In this document: in pieces, positions 1 through 11,241 of the stretch
Numbering within the stretch: the stretch's first letter is position 1
Layout: the number at the start of each line of letters is the position of its first letter
NCBI GenBank assembly: GCA_013398015.1
Contig: VZRR01007844.1
Span: 286,357 to 350,356 of the forward strand
From: Oreocharis arfaki
Lineage: Eukaryota > Chordata > Aves > Passeriformes > Paramythiidae
DNA length: 64,000 nt
Reading direction: 5' to 3'
Translations under genes and position numbers: made by a program
Notes under the pieces: generated by a model
Databases searched by the model: none
Seen by the model: the letters and a program-made list of their open reading frames with translations, nothing else
Told to the model about the DNA's origin: nothing

Positions 1-1249
1 TGGTGTAGAAGCTTTTGAATGTGGTAACCAGTCACCAGTAAATTACTTCAGACTGTTAGACTATGATATAGTCTGAATTATTCTGCACCTATGTACTTCT
101 GTGATTAGTCATCAATGAGATTAAACATCTTTTCAGTATAGCACAACTGTGAAATTGCTGCACAGTATTGAGAAATTCAGATTGATGGCAGTGTAAGAAT
201 ACCAGTAAAACATCTTAAACCAATTTTAAATTAGTCTTTAAGTATTAAACAGTTCATAGCTGCTGATTAGATGTGTTACGATGCCATTTGGTATCATTTG
301 CTATTATCTGGTACTTCTGTGGTTAATTGAAAGCTACTATTGAAATACAATATGTTGTCTATCACTACTGATTATTACAGCATTTTCACAAAAAATAACA
401 CAAACCATACAGGTTTTCCTCCATCAGAAATAATAACTGCCATAGTTATGTAAAAGTAAACATTATGTCAAAATTACGCTGGTGGGTGTTGTGAAGATAT
501 AAAAACTGTAGATATTATTAGTTTATTAAATGTGCAATTTTGATGAAATTCAGTGCCAAAATGCATGTTCTTCCAAATAGCACTAAAGTGAGGCAAAGAA
601 ACTAGTTTTCAAATTGAGACTGACTTGTCACATTATAATATTAACCAGTTTCAACATTTTGGTTTGTTCTGTGTGGAAATTGTTGCACTATTTTTGGCTG
701 TATTTTCCAGCAGTCCACTGCATGCCATTTGTGTAAAGGATTCTTTCTATAATTCTTGTGAACACTCTCACCTGTAAGAACTCTGGTGTTGGAATCTAGG
801 TTTTTTGGCAAAGTATTTTGTTACCTCAGTCTTGTATCAAGTTGCTGCATTTTTCAGTTTGTTACATTGATAATAATGATTGTTTTGCTAATTAAATACT
901 TTATTGTAAAAAAAAGTTTGTTTACTACAACAGTAATTGCATTTGGTTGTAAGTTTAAAAATGTGCAGGGTATGTATGCTGTTGACAATAAAATATTCTG
1001 AAAAAGAATAGTAGAGGTACAGAAGGAATGTTTTAGCTCAAAGGCAGCATGCATGTTTTATTTGTGAATGAATGGTAATACAGTTTAACAGACTTTATGG
1101 AGTATAGTGTCTAGCCATTTACTAGTATAAGTACAACAGAATCAACATTTCTAGGATAAAATTGAAAAAGCCTCCAACTTTGCAGCTTTTTCAAGTGAGA
1201 TTTCGAAAGTCCAAAGAAGTAGAGACAAACTTAAATTTCCTTTCACTTA
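1..1249. other. AT-rich DNA without a recognisable gene
   Basis: Stops are frequent in all frames and the short ORFs (up to 71 codons) resemble no family I know. I see no splice-bounded coding exon and no clear repeat. It could be intergenic or the intron of a gene lying to the left. Confidence 0.5.
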
Positions 1250-2036
1250 AAATTTAACTCGGCAGGTTTGCAGATGAAACCAAGCTGAGGGATGCAGTTG
1301 CCACACCTGAAGACTGGGGCCATCCAGAGGGGCCTGGACAAGCTCGATGAGTGGCTGAAGCTGACATATTTCTAATGAACAGATCAAGAGCAACTCTCCT
1401 GAGAAGGACTTGGGGGTGCTGGTGGGTGAGAGGCTGGACATGTCCTGGGCTGCATCAAAAGCAGTGTGGGCAGCAGGAGACAGAGGTGATTCTGCCCTTC
1501 CACTCAGCTCTTGTGAGACCTAATGTGGAATGCTTCATCCAGCTCTCGAGTCCTTGGTATAGGAAAGACATGAACCTGTTGCAGTAGGTCCAGAGAAGGG
1601 CCACAAAAATAATCAGAGAGCTGAAGCACCTCAGCTATGAGGAAAGGCTGAGAAAGATGGAATAGTTTAGCCTGAAGAAGAAAATGTGCCAAGGAGACAT
1701 TACTGCCACCTTTCAGTACTTAAAGGGGACTTACAGAAAAGATGGGGACAGATTTTTTAGTAGGGCCCTAGTAGGGCCTATCTAGTGATAGGAGAAGGGA
1801 TAATAGTTTAAAACTAAAAGAAGGTTGATTCAGACTAGATACATGGAAGAAATTTTTTGCAGTGAGAGTAATGAAACAGTGGGTTGGCCAGAGAGGCGGT
1901 AGATGCCCCATCCCTGGAAGTTTTCAAGGTCAGGTAAGACGGGGCTCTGAGAAATCTGGCTGAAGATGTCCCTGTATATGGCAGGGGAGTTCGACTATGT
2001 GATCCAGCCAAAACCATTCCATGATTTTATTTCTTA
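1250..2036 (+). mobile_element. CR1 LINE 3' end, first copy
   Basis: The sequence follows the avian CR1 3' region in order. It includes the stretch around 1262-1300 (cagatgaaaccaagctgagg), the 'ctgggctgcatcaaaagcag' block near 1446, the 'gatggggacagattttttag' block near 1741 and 'gatgccccatccctggaag' near 1902. It ends in the terminal 'attccatgatttta' motif near 2017. The element is 5'-truncated, as most CR1 copies are, and a part is missing between about 1370 and 1400. The reading frame is destroyed. It is duplicated downstream, see 3188-3906. Confidence 0.85.
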
Positions 2037-3186
2037 TGCAAGGTAAAGAGGCTCCAGATTATGACTGGCAATGAAGTTCCTTTAATTTCTGCAGAAACAT
2101 AATTTCATGAGTAGTTGTTTCAGAGAAAAATTACATGTGAAAATGAGAATTGTGTGAGAGAAAAATTAATGTGAAGATGAGAGCAAAAGCAGCTAATATA
2201 AAAAAAAGTTACTTCTACAGCAGAACAGGAAAGCATATATCCTTTTCCTGAAGTGGACTCCTTTTTCTTTTATCCCTGACGAACCAGAAGAGTGTTTAAA
2301 GACTTTTTTATTACTTGGTAGTCTTGGAAGTAAGTTGGATCTATAAAATTTTCCCTCAGGGTCATGTCCAGTGTTTCATTGTAAATGTTCTATAAAGGAA
2401 GGATCTGTAAGTGTCTCTCGTATCCATCAAGTGGTTCTTTTCACTAATAGCATCAGTTAAAATGTTAAAATTGACTGGAATTCTTCTCCTTCCCATAGGT
2501 AATAAGATAGAAAATTAACAAAGTGAGCATGTTAGGAAAGAAAACCAACAATCACAATATCCCAGGTTGACACTGTTACGGAATCAAATTGCGGAGGGGA
2601 GAGAGGACTACCTTCTGCATTGCCGTATTACACTATAAGGTAACGTGCTTTTGTCATACAACACCCAAAGATAAGTACTGAAGAGCTCATTAAATGCTAA
2701 GCGTCGGGATCGAGTCCGGAGACTTCCTCGAGAACAGTGCACCACTACTGAGGTCTTTCTTTTGCACTTGTGCTGTCTATGCCGTTCATTTCCAGGATGT
2801 GGTGTGTGGGAGCGTTCCCCCTGGGGAACAGCACGTGGACCGGGTTAATCAGCGCCCCGGAGCCGTTGGGATCCGTGTCTGCGGCGGGGTGGGCAGGTCC
2901 TGCTCCCCAAAAAGCGCCGCCGGGGCGGATCGGGGGCCACGCTGCTGACGCGCATTAGCGTTCAGGGGTCGGCCGCCGCGTTGCCCCATTCGCAGTGTTA
3001 CATCGGGCCTCCCCTACCAATGCCTCGGGGAACCTGGGAAAGTAGCGGGAGAGGCGAGAGGGGCGCCGGAGAAGGCCGCCACGCCCCCTCCCCCCCGGGG
3101 TTCCCTCCGTCTGCGTCCGAGTTGCCCTCGCTCGCCGAACGAGACCCTTGGTGCCACGCTCCGGTGGGGCCGCTCGCCGACCCTCG
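1337..3186. repeat. Tandem segmental duplication, copy A (~1.85 kb)
   Basis: This segment recurs at 3188-5063 with a constant offset of 1851 up to 3402 and 1877 after 3404. From 1527 onward the two copies are nearly identical; one difference is at 2217 versus 4094 (a versus t). Copy A holds the CR1 tail, an AT-rich middle and the left part of a CpG island, and it stops abruptly at an N (3187). The N bases and near-identity suggest an assembly artefact rather than a real recent duplication. Confidence 0.9.
2693..3186. other. Truncated duplicate of a CpG island
   Basis: GC- and CpG-rich sequence identical to 4570-5063, cut off at the N at 3187 in the middle of the island. It is probably not an independent promoter but part of the false duplication. 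Confidence 0.6.
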
Positions 3187-3187
3187 N

Positions 3188-3906
3188 GACAAGCTCGATG
3201 AGTGGCTGAAGCTGACATATTTCTAATGAACAGATCAAGAGCAACTCTCCTGAGAAGGACTTGGGGGGGCTGGCGGGCGAGAGGCTGGACATGTCCTGGG
3301 CTGCATCAAAAGCAGTGTGGGCAGCAGGAGACAGAGGTGATTCTGCCCTTCCACTCAGCTCTTTTGAGACCTACTGTGGAATGCTTCATCCAGCTCTCTA
3401 GTNGGAATGCTTCATCCAGCTCTCGAGTCCTTGGTATAGGAAAGACATGAACCTGTTGCAGTAGGTCCAGAGAAGGGCCACAAAAATAATCAGAGAGCTG
3501 AAGCACCTCAGCTATGAGGAAAGGCTGAGAAAGATGGAATAGTTTAGCCTGAAGAAGAAAATGTGCCAAGGAGACATTACTGCCACCTTTCAGTACTTAA
3601 AGGGGACTTACAGAAAAGATGGGGACAGATTTTTTAGTAGGGCCCTAGTAGGGCCTATCTAGTGATAGGAGAAGGGATAATAGTTTAAAACTAAAAGAAG
3701 GTTGATTCAGACTAGATACATGGAAGAAATTTTTTGCAGTGAGAGTAATGAAACAGTGGGTTGGCCAGAGAGGCGGTAGATGCCCCATCCCTGGAAGTTT
3801 TCAAGGTCAGGTAAGACGGGGCTCTGAGAAATCTGGCTGAAGATGTCCCTGTATATGGCAGGGGAGTTCGACTATGTGATCCAGCCAAAACCATTCCATG
3901 ATTTTA
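3188..3906 (+). mobile_element. CR1 LINE 3' end, second copy
   Basis: Same CR1 tail as at 1250-2036, starting within the element just after the N at 3187 and ending at the same terminal motif near 3894. It exists because of the duplication, not because of a second insertion. Confidence 0.85.
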
Positions 3907-5063
3907 TTTCTTATGCAAGGTAAAGAGGCTCCAGATTATGACTGGCAATGAAGTTCCTTTAATTTCTGCAGAAACATAATTTCATGAGTAGTTGTTTCAG
4001 AGAAAAATTACATGTGAAAATGAGAATTGTGTGAGAGAAAAATTAATGTGAAGATGAGAGCAAAAGCAGCTAATATAAAAAAAAGTTACTTCTACAGCTG
4101 AACAGGAAAGCATATATCCTTTTCCTGAAGTGGACTCCTTTTTCTTTTATCCCTGACGAACCAGAAGAGTGTTTAAAGACTTTTTTATTACTTGGTAGTC
4201 TTGGAAGTAAGTTGGATCTATAAAATTTTCCCTCAGGGTCATGTCCAGTGTTTCATTGTAAATGTTCTATAAAGGAAGGATCTGTAAGTGTCTCTCGTAT
4301 CCATCAAGTGGTTCTTTTCACTAATAGCATCAGTTAAAATGTTAAAATTGACTGGAATTCTTCTCCTTCCCATAGGTAATAAGATAGAAAATTAACAAAG
4401 TGAGCATGTTAGGAAAGAAAACCAACAATCACAATATCCCAGGTTGACACTGTTACGGAATCAAATTGCGGAGGGGAGAGAGGACTACCTTCTGCATTGC
4501 CGTATTACACTATAAGGTAACGTGCTTTTGTCATACAACACCCAAAGATAAGTACTGAAGAGCTCATTAAATGCTAAGCGTCGGGATCGAGTCCGGAGAC
4601 TTCCTCGAGAACAGTGCACCACTACTGAGGTCTTTCTTTTGCACTTGTGCTGTCTATGCCGTTCATTTCCAGGATGTGGTGTGTGGGAGCGTTCCCCCTG
4701 GGGAACAGCACGTGGACCGGGTTAATCAGCGCCCCGGAGCCGTTGGGATCCGTGTCTGCGGCGGGGTGGGCAGGTCCTGCTCCCCAAAAAGCGCCGCCGG
4801 GGCGGATCGGGGGCCACGCTGCTGACGCGCATTAGCGTTCAGGGGTCGGCCGCCGCGTTGCCCCATTCGCAGTGTTACATCGGGCCTCCCCTACCAATGC
4901 CTCGGGGAACCTGGGAAAGTAGCGGGAGAGGCGAGAGGGGCGCCGGAGAAGGCCGCCACGCCCCCTCCCCCCCGGGGTTCCCTCCGTCTGCGTCCGAGTT
5001 GCCCTCGCTCGCCGAACGAGACCCTTGGTGCCACGCTCCGGTGGGGCCGCTCGCCGACCCTCG
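3188..5063. repeat. Tandem segmental duplication, copy B
   Basis: Second copy of 1337-3186. Its first 215 bases (3188-3402, between the two N positions) carry several substitutions relative to copy A, for example near 3266-3285 and 3363-3377. A 25-base piece is repeated across the N at 3403. After that the copy matches A almost perfectly and runs on without a break into unique island sequence at 5064. Copy B is therefore the one physically joined to the downstream gene. Confidence 0.9.
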
Positions 5064-5480
5064 ATGCCGATGCTGTGCACAGCAAGCCGCGCGGAGGCAC
5101 CACCACGGCGAGAAGCGAGGAGCAGCCGCCCCAAGCGCGATCGGACCACGCCGGGCGGGGGCTCTGCCTGAGGTACGGCCGGGGCGGAGGGCCGCGGGGT
5201 CTCCGCGGCCATAGCCGCCGCCGCTTTCCCGGGCGGGAGGTGAGAGGACCGAGCGCTCCCACCGGCCCCGGGTCGCAAGGGCGTTTTGTGGTTGCTGCTG
5301 TCGGTGCTGCAGAGGGAGCCAGGGACGGGGCACGAGTGCTCCGGTAGCGCCGGCCCAACTTGGCACAGCTTTCGTGGCGGTGCCCGCACAGGACTCCGCT
5401 GGCGACGGCGGCTCTGCCCGCCCCCCGCACGGGGAAGGGTGGGTCCCGCGGGACGGGAAGCCGGGCGCGCTGCTGTCTGT
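4570..5480. promoter_or_regulatory. CpG-island promoter, probably of the GT92 gene
   Basis: Dense CpG, GC-rich sequence of about 900 bases in AT-rich surroundings, typical of a vertebrate promoter with a non-coding first exon. On the plus strand, plausible first-exon donors are CTGAG|GTACGG after 5172 and GGGAG|GTGAGA after 5239. Either could splice to the acceptor directly before the GT92 start codon at 11242. Long ORFs across the island on both strands reflect base composition only. A divergent minus-strand transcript cannot be excluded. The first exon is inferred, not seen in a transcript. Confidence 0.55.
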
Positions 5481-7654
5481 GTGCAAGCGTGGTAAACTTG
5501 CCAGAACCATAGTGGAGGTGAGGCAGCGGCACCTGCTCGGGGTCCTGTAAACGACAGTGCTCGCAGGAGAGGTGCGACAGATTCGGGATTTTATTTCCAC
5601 TCGAGAAATAGGAGGATGGTGATCATCTGTAGCATTATTTTTCGGTACCGGGGTTAACCCCTTAACGGTAAGGTAAATTGTCCAAACCAGGTTTTCTGAG
5701 TCTGTATCTGAATACGTACTAAGGGTGGCGTTTAACTTTAGATTTGAAGAAGGCAAAACTTCTCCAAAGCATAGTTTCAGCGTATGTTGTGGGTTAATCC
5801 TGGCAGGTGGCTCAGCCCTCACCCTTCCTCTTGCGGTGGGAAGGGGATAGAATCAGAAGGGCAAACATGGGAAATCTCATGAGTTTTCCCTGAGGTAAAG
5901 ACAGTTTAAGAAGTAAAGCAAAGCTGCATGCAAAACAAAATGGGGAATCTGTTCATTATGTCCCATTAGAGGGATGTTTCTATCCATTTCCACAAAAGCA
6001 GGACTTCATCAGGTTTACTAGTGACTTGGGAAGCCATATGCTGTCATGTTGCGTGTTTTCCCCCTTTCTCCTTCTTCCCCCAGCTTTGATAGCTGAGCAT
6101 GGCATCATATGGTTTGGAATAGGCCTTTGGTTGGTTTGGTTCAGCAGTCCCAGATGTGTTCCATGCAAACTTCTTGTGCCACCCAACTCTTGGGATGGGA
6201 GCCTCAGGAGAAACAGAGATGGCCTTGATTCTGCGTAAATACTGTTCAGTGATAGCTAAACATCAGTGTGTTTGAAGTACTTGCTTTGGTCACAAAACAC
6301 AACACCCTGCTAGCTACTAGGAAGAAAATTAACTCTGTCCCAGCTAAAAAAGTACAGTGTGAAAGACAAAAAGTTGAAATAACAGTCTTTTAAATGCCAT
6401 GCAGTTTTTATTTTGCCTAAACTGTTTGATTTTTCAAAGGACACAAAGTTTAATTGTTTACAGTAGGAGGAGTTTGGCTTAGGGATGTACAGCAGATTAT
6501 AATGGAGAAGTTTCTGATTGTATACAGGAAAGTGTGGGTTTGTCAGTTCTAATGGCACGAAATAAGTATATGGCAACACTGTATATTGGTCTGGCTTACT
6601 GTCTTTGTATTTAGAATTGAAATAGCCAGTTTTAATTTTTTTAGAGTAGTATTTTATTAGTGGAAAAATACTGCCTTCAGTTTAATCCTTCAAACGATAT
6701 GCTTCTGACTTTGGATCGTATAAGAGAGGAAGGACACTGGTGTGTCAAAGAACCTCTCTGAACAAAGTAAGCTATCAAAAGATTAGCAACAGACAGTCGA
6801 GATAAAGATGGTAAATGATTGTGAATATTTGGAATTCTTATTTAAGCACCAGTGATCTGTGGTTTTGCTTTTAAAAAAAATCATAAAGGATAGAGAATAA
6901 CTTTCTTCAAAAATACTAAGTTACTAAGGCCGTTTGTTAGTGGGGGTTTTTAGTTAGACCCTGGATAAACAAGGATTAGGTTGTTTATTGTTCTTATACT
7001 GCTGAAGCTAATACTTCATATTCACAACTGAAACTCTGCACTCACCTCTTGTCAGTTGCCCTCTATCCTTACCCTAGATTGGGAGATAAAGTAATAAGAT
7101 GATAGTTACGAGAAACTTAACTCAATGTAGACACTGTCAAAATATTGAAATGAGCAGCATGAGAAGTCTTCAGCCGTCTCCATGCGAACAAAACAAATTA
7201 CAAAGGAAGGCCATAGTGCAGAGCATGTGAGGGAGATTAATTATTACCCAGGAATGACTCTTGAACTAAATTAGCAATTGGTACTAGCTTTTAGTAAGGA
7301 CAGTGCTAGTTGTGGAGGGTTTTAGGAAGATGTTGGAAAAGAAGCTCTGAAAATAGAAGTTAGACAGCAAAAGTAAAAACAACATCCAGTTGGAAGGTGA
7401 TACAGAAAAAAAACCAATTTCAAAATTCCAAAAAGACAAGCTATTGGAAGAACCTATAATGGGAGATTAATAAATGTGTTGTGAGCGTAGGGGGACAATG
7501 TGGCTAAAGCATGAGTGATTCCTTGGTTTAGGATGGGGGAAAAAAAAAGATGACTTAAATATACGAAAGTTTGTAAGTGCATTTTTTTGGTCCCATACTA
7601 GGTTTTGGAGTAAATTTTAGAAGAACTGTGACCAAAGAAATAAGGAGAAACATG

Positions 7655-7768
7655 ATTAATTTGAGCAGCTCAATCTAGGGAAAGATGTCCCATCTACAGC
7701 AAGGGGAGTGGACCTAGATGATGTTTAAAAAGTCCTGTCCAACCCAAGCCATTCCATGATTCTAACCA
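7655..7768 (+). mobile_element. CR1 LINE 3' terminal fragment
   Basis: Short piece with the CR1 ending: 'aaagatgtcccatctacagc' near 7680, a 'gtggacctagatgatg' block near 7708, and 'ccaacccaagccattccatg' near 7740, finishing in 'attccatgattct'. It is strongly 5'-truncated and diverged. Confidence 0.75.
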
Positions 7769-9652
7769 TGACAAGAGCTCTTTATTATGACCTTGCTGCA
7801 GAAGTAAACACATTGTGTAACTGCACTTGCTTGACTGACTGGGCAGATGTATTAATTGTTGGTTGATGACAAGCTCAGATGTATCTGTGCAATATGTCGC
7901 ATCTCCAAAAAATATAATCCTAGCATGTGTTAAGAAAGAAAATTTCCAACAATGATGAGGGCTTGTTACTTGCCACGTACAAATGGATAAGGTACAGACA
8001 TTTCTAGTCTCCTGTACTAGAGAGTAATGGAAACTGGGCCAACTGCACAGGAACGATCCGTGAAAGAAGACTGTTCCTTATGCCATGGTTTTAGAACAGC
8101 CTGTCTTGTGTAATGAAAAGGTAAGGAATATGAGGATGAGGAGGTGCTATTACTGCCGTCTGTCAGGGCGATGGGGAGGAAGAAAACCTGTTTACAGTTG
8201 AGGGGAGTACTGCAAAGTAGCCATTGATACCATTAGCTAAATTTAGTATTAAAGCAAATCTGCATGATTTGTATCATGTTTACTTGCATATTAATTGGAA
8301 CTGCAAAATCGAAATGAATTGTTACTATAAAAGAAACTCATTAAAATATACTGAAAGCATACTTTTAAAGTTAAAACTTGCCATTTTACCCTCTCTATAG
8401 TGAGGAAATATAAATGTAGTGTTCTTAATTACATTGACTTTATGTATTTTATGACCACATATTTGTGCTGTTAATTCCAGGAGATGAAAATTTATGAGTT
8501 GTGTTGGGGAAACCATGAATTTCACTCGTCAAATAATTTCATATTTCTTTTCTTTAAGATTTGGTGTTCTGATGTGTCTTGAGCTCTTCATTTTGCTCTT
8601 TTTCTCAGCTTCTAGAACTTGCTGTTGTTTCAGCACTCTCTCATAGTTCCTAATCAGAATCTGTATCTACATGATCTAACTAGGCTTATAGCATGTTATG
8701 AAAAAAATGATTGTCCAAGAAATAAAGATATATATATAGTGTATTTTTCTAGTTCCTTTTAAGTATGTGTGCGAACTGGATTTATATCAACATGCAAGAT
8801 TAATTTTCAGAAGAAAACTTGAGTAGCCTTAAAAAAAATCCATGAAAAATGTTTGATTTGCTTCAACAACTCCATACTCATTTGTAATTTAAATTAAGTT
8901 CTTGCGACACAACTGTGCTTTGCTCAAGAGAAGGAAAACTTGTTTTTCTGGTAGGTGTGGCTGCTGTTACTCACATTAAAAGAGGAACAGCTATGTGAAA
9001 TAAAATGTGCCAGGAAAGTATTGTACCAGTTCTTTTTCCTCGCAGTATTGTTCTGTATTGAACAATTATTGCAATTTACCTTAAAAGTATCTAAGTTTTT
9101 ATCTGTTTAAAATAAACTATTAGTAGATCATTTTAGCAAAATAACTTAGCAAAAAATAAATGGAGGACTGAACAGAACTTCACTCGGCTATCTGCTTTAA
9201 AAGGTACTTTTTCCTTTCCAATGTTCGCTGTTCAAAACACAGTTGAAAAGATACATTTTTTTCTTGTTCATTATTTATTGCTAGCAAAAGCAGAAGAAAG
9301 GACAGGTAATAAATTGATTTTGTTATTTACTGTTGACATGGTTTGATATTTCTTTAGTTAAAAAATATTTATTCTGTAAGATTGAACAATATTTTAAGTC
9401 GTAAAGAGATAAAACCTAGGGGAAGAATGCTAAATGCGACCTACTCTATGTTGTAAGAATGCTAAAATATATAACATCCTTGGAATAAGAATGCTTGGGG
9501 GAAACCTGTACTTGAGAATGTTTCATAGAAAGACTTAGGAAGTTTGTGTTGTTTTCAGTCACAAGTCTCCAGCTGGAAGTCGTATGACAGTAGCAGACTC
9601 TTACTATGTATTTGCAGTTCTGCTCTTAATTTTAAGGACTTGTGAGAAGGAC

Positions 9653-9808
9653 TCTCCATTTCAGACATAGAAGAGTCAGTGCTTTCTGCTGCTCCTTTTC
9701 TGCTTCTCCATTTCAGACATAGAAGAGTCAGTGCTTTCTGCTGCTCCTTTTCTGCTTCTCCATTTCAGACATAGAAGAGTCAGTGCTTTCTGCTGCTCCT
9801 TTTCTGCT
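9653..9808. repeat. Tandem repeat, 52-bp unit, three copies
   Basis: The unit beginning 'tctccatttcagacatagaa' occurs three times head to tail. The TCAGACAT word is at 9661, 9713 and 9765, an exact period of 52. The copies look identical, which suggests a recent expansion. It lies in the probable 5' intron of the GT92 gene and is non-coding. Confidence 0.95.
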
Positions 9809-11241
9809 TTGTACCTAGTGTGATGTAGTGGGATTTTTGGTGGCCCTATGACTCTTCTGGTCTGAAAAGCAATTTCTTGGTAGCTAGCAAAGGCTGCTGT
9901 AACTCACATCAGCCTTGGCATATGGGACATTTTAAAGGGTGTGTTGTGACTGTGGTTCTCTCTAGTTCACTTTTTCGTGAAAGCAATTGTGAAAATACTG
10001 TACATTATTTTGAAGGCACGAACAATTATTTTTCGCCTGCTACAAACATTTTCATCATCTTGTGCAATCGCACCAGTTCATTCCATCTCAGCATTTTACC
10101 CCACGCTTCCTGCTGGCAGCTGGGGGAACTCTCTTCTACCAATTCAGTTTTCTGATCTGACGTGAATTTGATTAATCTGGGACACCCTTTTCCCAAGAAT
10201 CTCTGTGGTACAAGCAGGCCTTTGAGGAGATTTGCTGTCACTTTTCTGTTTATGGATCATATCTGAATACCTAAAGATGAATTTGTAGAGAAAACTTTCA
10301 TCTAGGCTTCACTTGCAGAAATTAGTGCTTGAGAGTGCCATAAACTCCTACTCAGGCATTAACACTTGCTAGCACAAGTGCTGCTAAAGATTTTGGTCAT
10401 CCAGGCATTTAGGACTGCCTTCCTCTTCCTGCAGCAGCAAGAGTTTTAAGACCTGACCCCCAAGCCGTGCCAGGAGCTGAGGCAGCATTAATGCAGTGTG
10501 AGGAAGCCCAGATCTCTAGCAAGCATTAATATGAGATGACCTTTCCTGCAACTCCTCCCTTGTATAGGGCTACGTAGGGTAAGTAGCTAACTGAGTTTTA
10601 TACCTGCATAGATTTCACTTGTCTTCTGCTGGATTGTATGAATTGACCTTCCTCTGTATGTATGGTCTCATCTGTGGTGAACTGCAAGTTAGGGAGTTCA
10701 TAAATTAGTGAATATATCTGGACCATTGTGTAATCCCCAGTTAGCATGTTTTTTACGAACTTGATTAATTCTATATACATTTAATTTATCTGCCTCTAGC
10801 TTGTCTGTGAGAAGTCTGGTTGAAATATTTTTTTAACATAAATTACATACACACTGTGTAGAGGGGAAAAAAAGAGAAGTTTTGCTTTGCTTTAAGAATT
10901 ACTGCCTAATTATTAAATTGGATATTTTAAAATTTGGATTATAGAAAAAATTTCTCCTTGTATTGCTGTATATAGACCTCTGTTACATTCTTCTACAGAA
11001 TCCTCCATGTACAGAAACTGCTCCACACATCTGACAAATAGAGGCATTCAGTGTTGCATGCAGTATCGTACATATCATTAAAGGCATGTTCTGTGACTGG
11101 TTTTTCATACAAGCACCGTAGCTGGGTCTCTGAGTAAGTCAGTGCACAATGATAGAGACTTACCCCCATCTTGTTTGTGAAATTCTTGAGCAATGATCAT
11201 GGTTCAGTATTATCGCATAGTATGTCTTTTCTTTTCTGCAG

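Larger units (their letters stand above)
5481..11241 (+). other. Probable 5' intron of the GT92 gene
   Basis: No coding exon is seen. The right end is a good acceptor, a pyrimidine-rich tract ending in CTGCAG at 11236-11241 immediately before the ATG. Contents: a CR1 fragment (7655-7768), a 52-bp tandem repeat (9653-9808) and otherwise AT-rich unique sequence. Confidence 0.5.

Noticed and set aside
4832..5822. Long minus-strand ORFs (up to 315 codons) over the CpG island
   Set aside because: Pro/Arg/Gly/Ala-rich composition, overlapping long ORFs in other frames, and no family resemblance; typical of GC-rich promoter DNA lacking stops.
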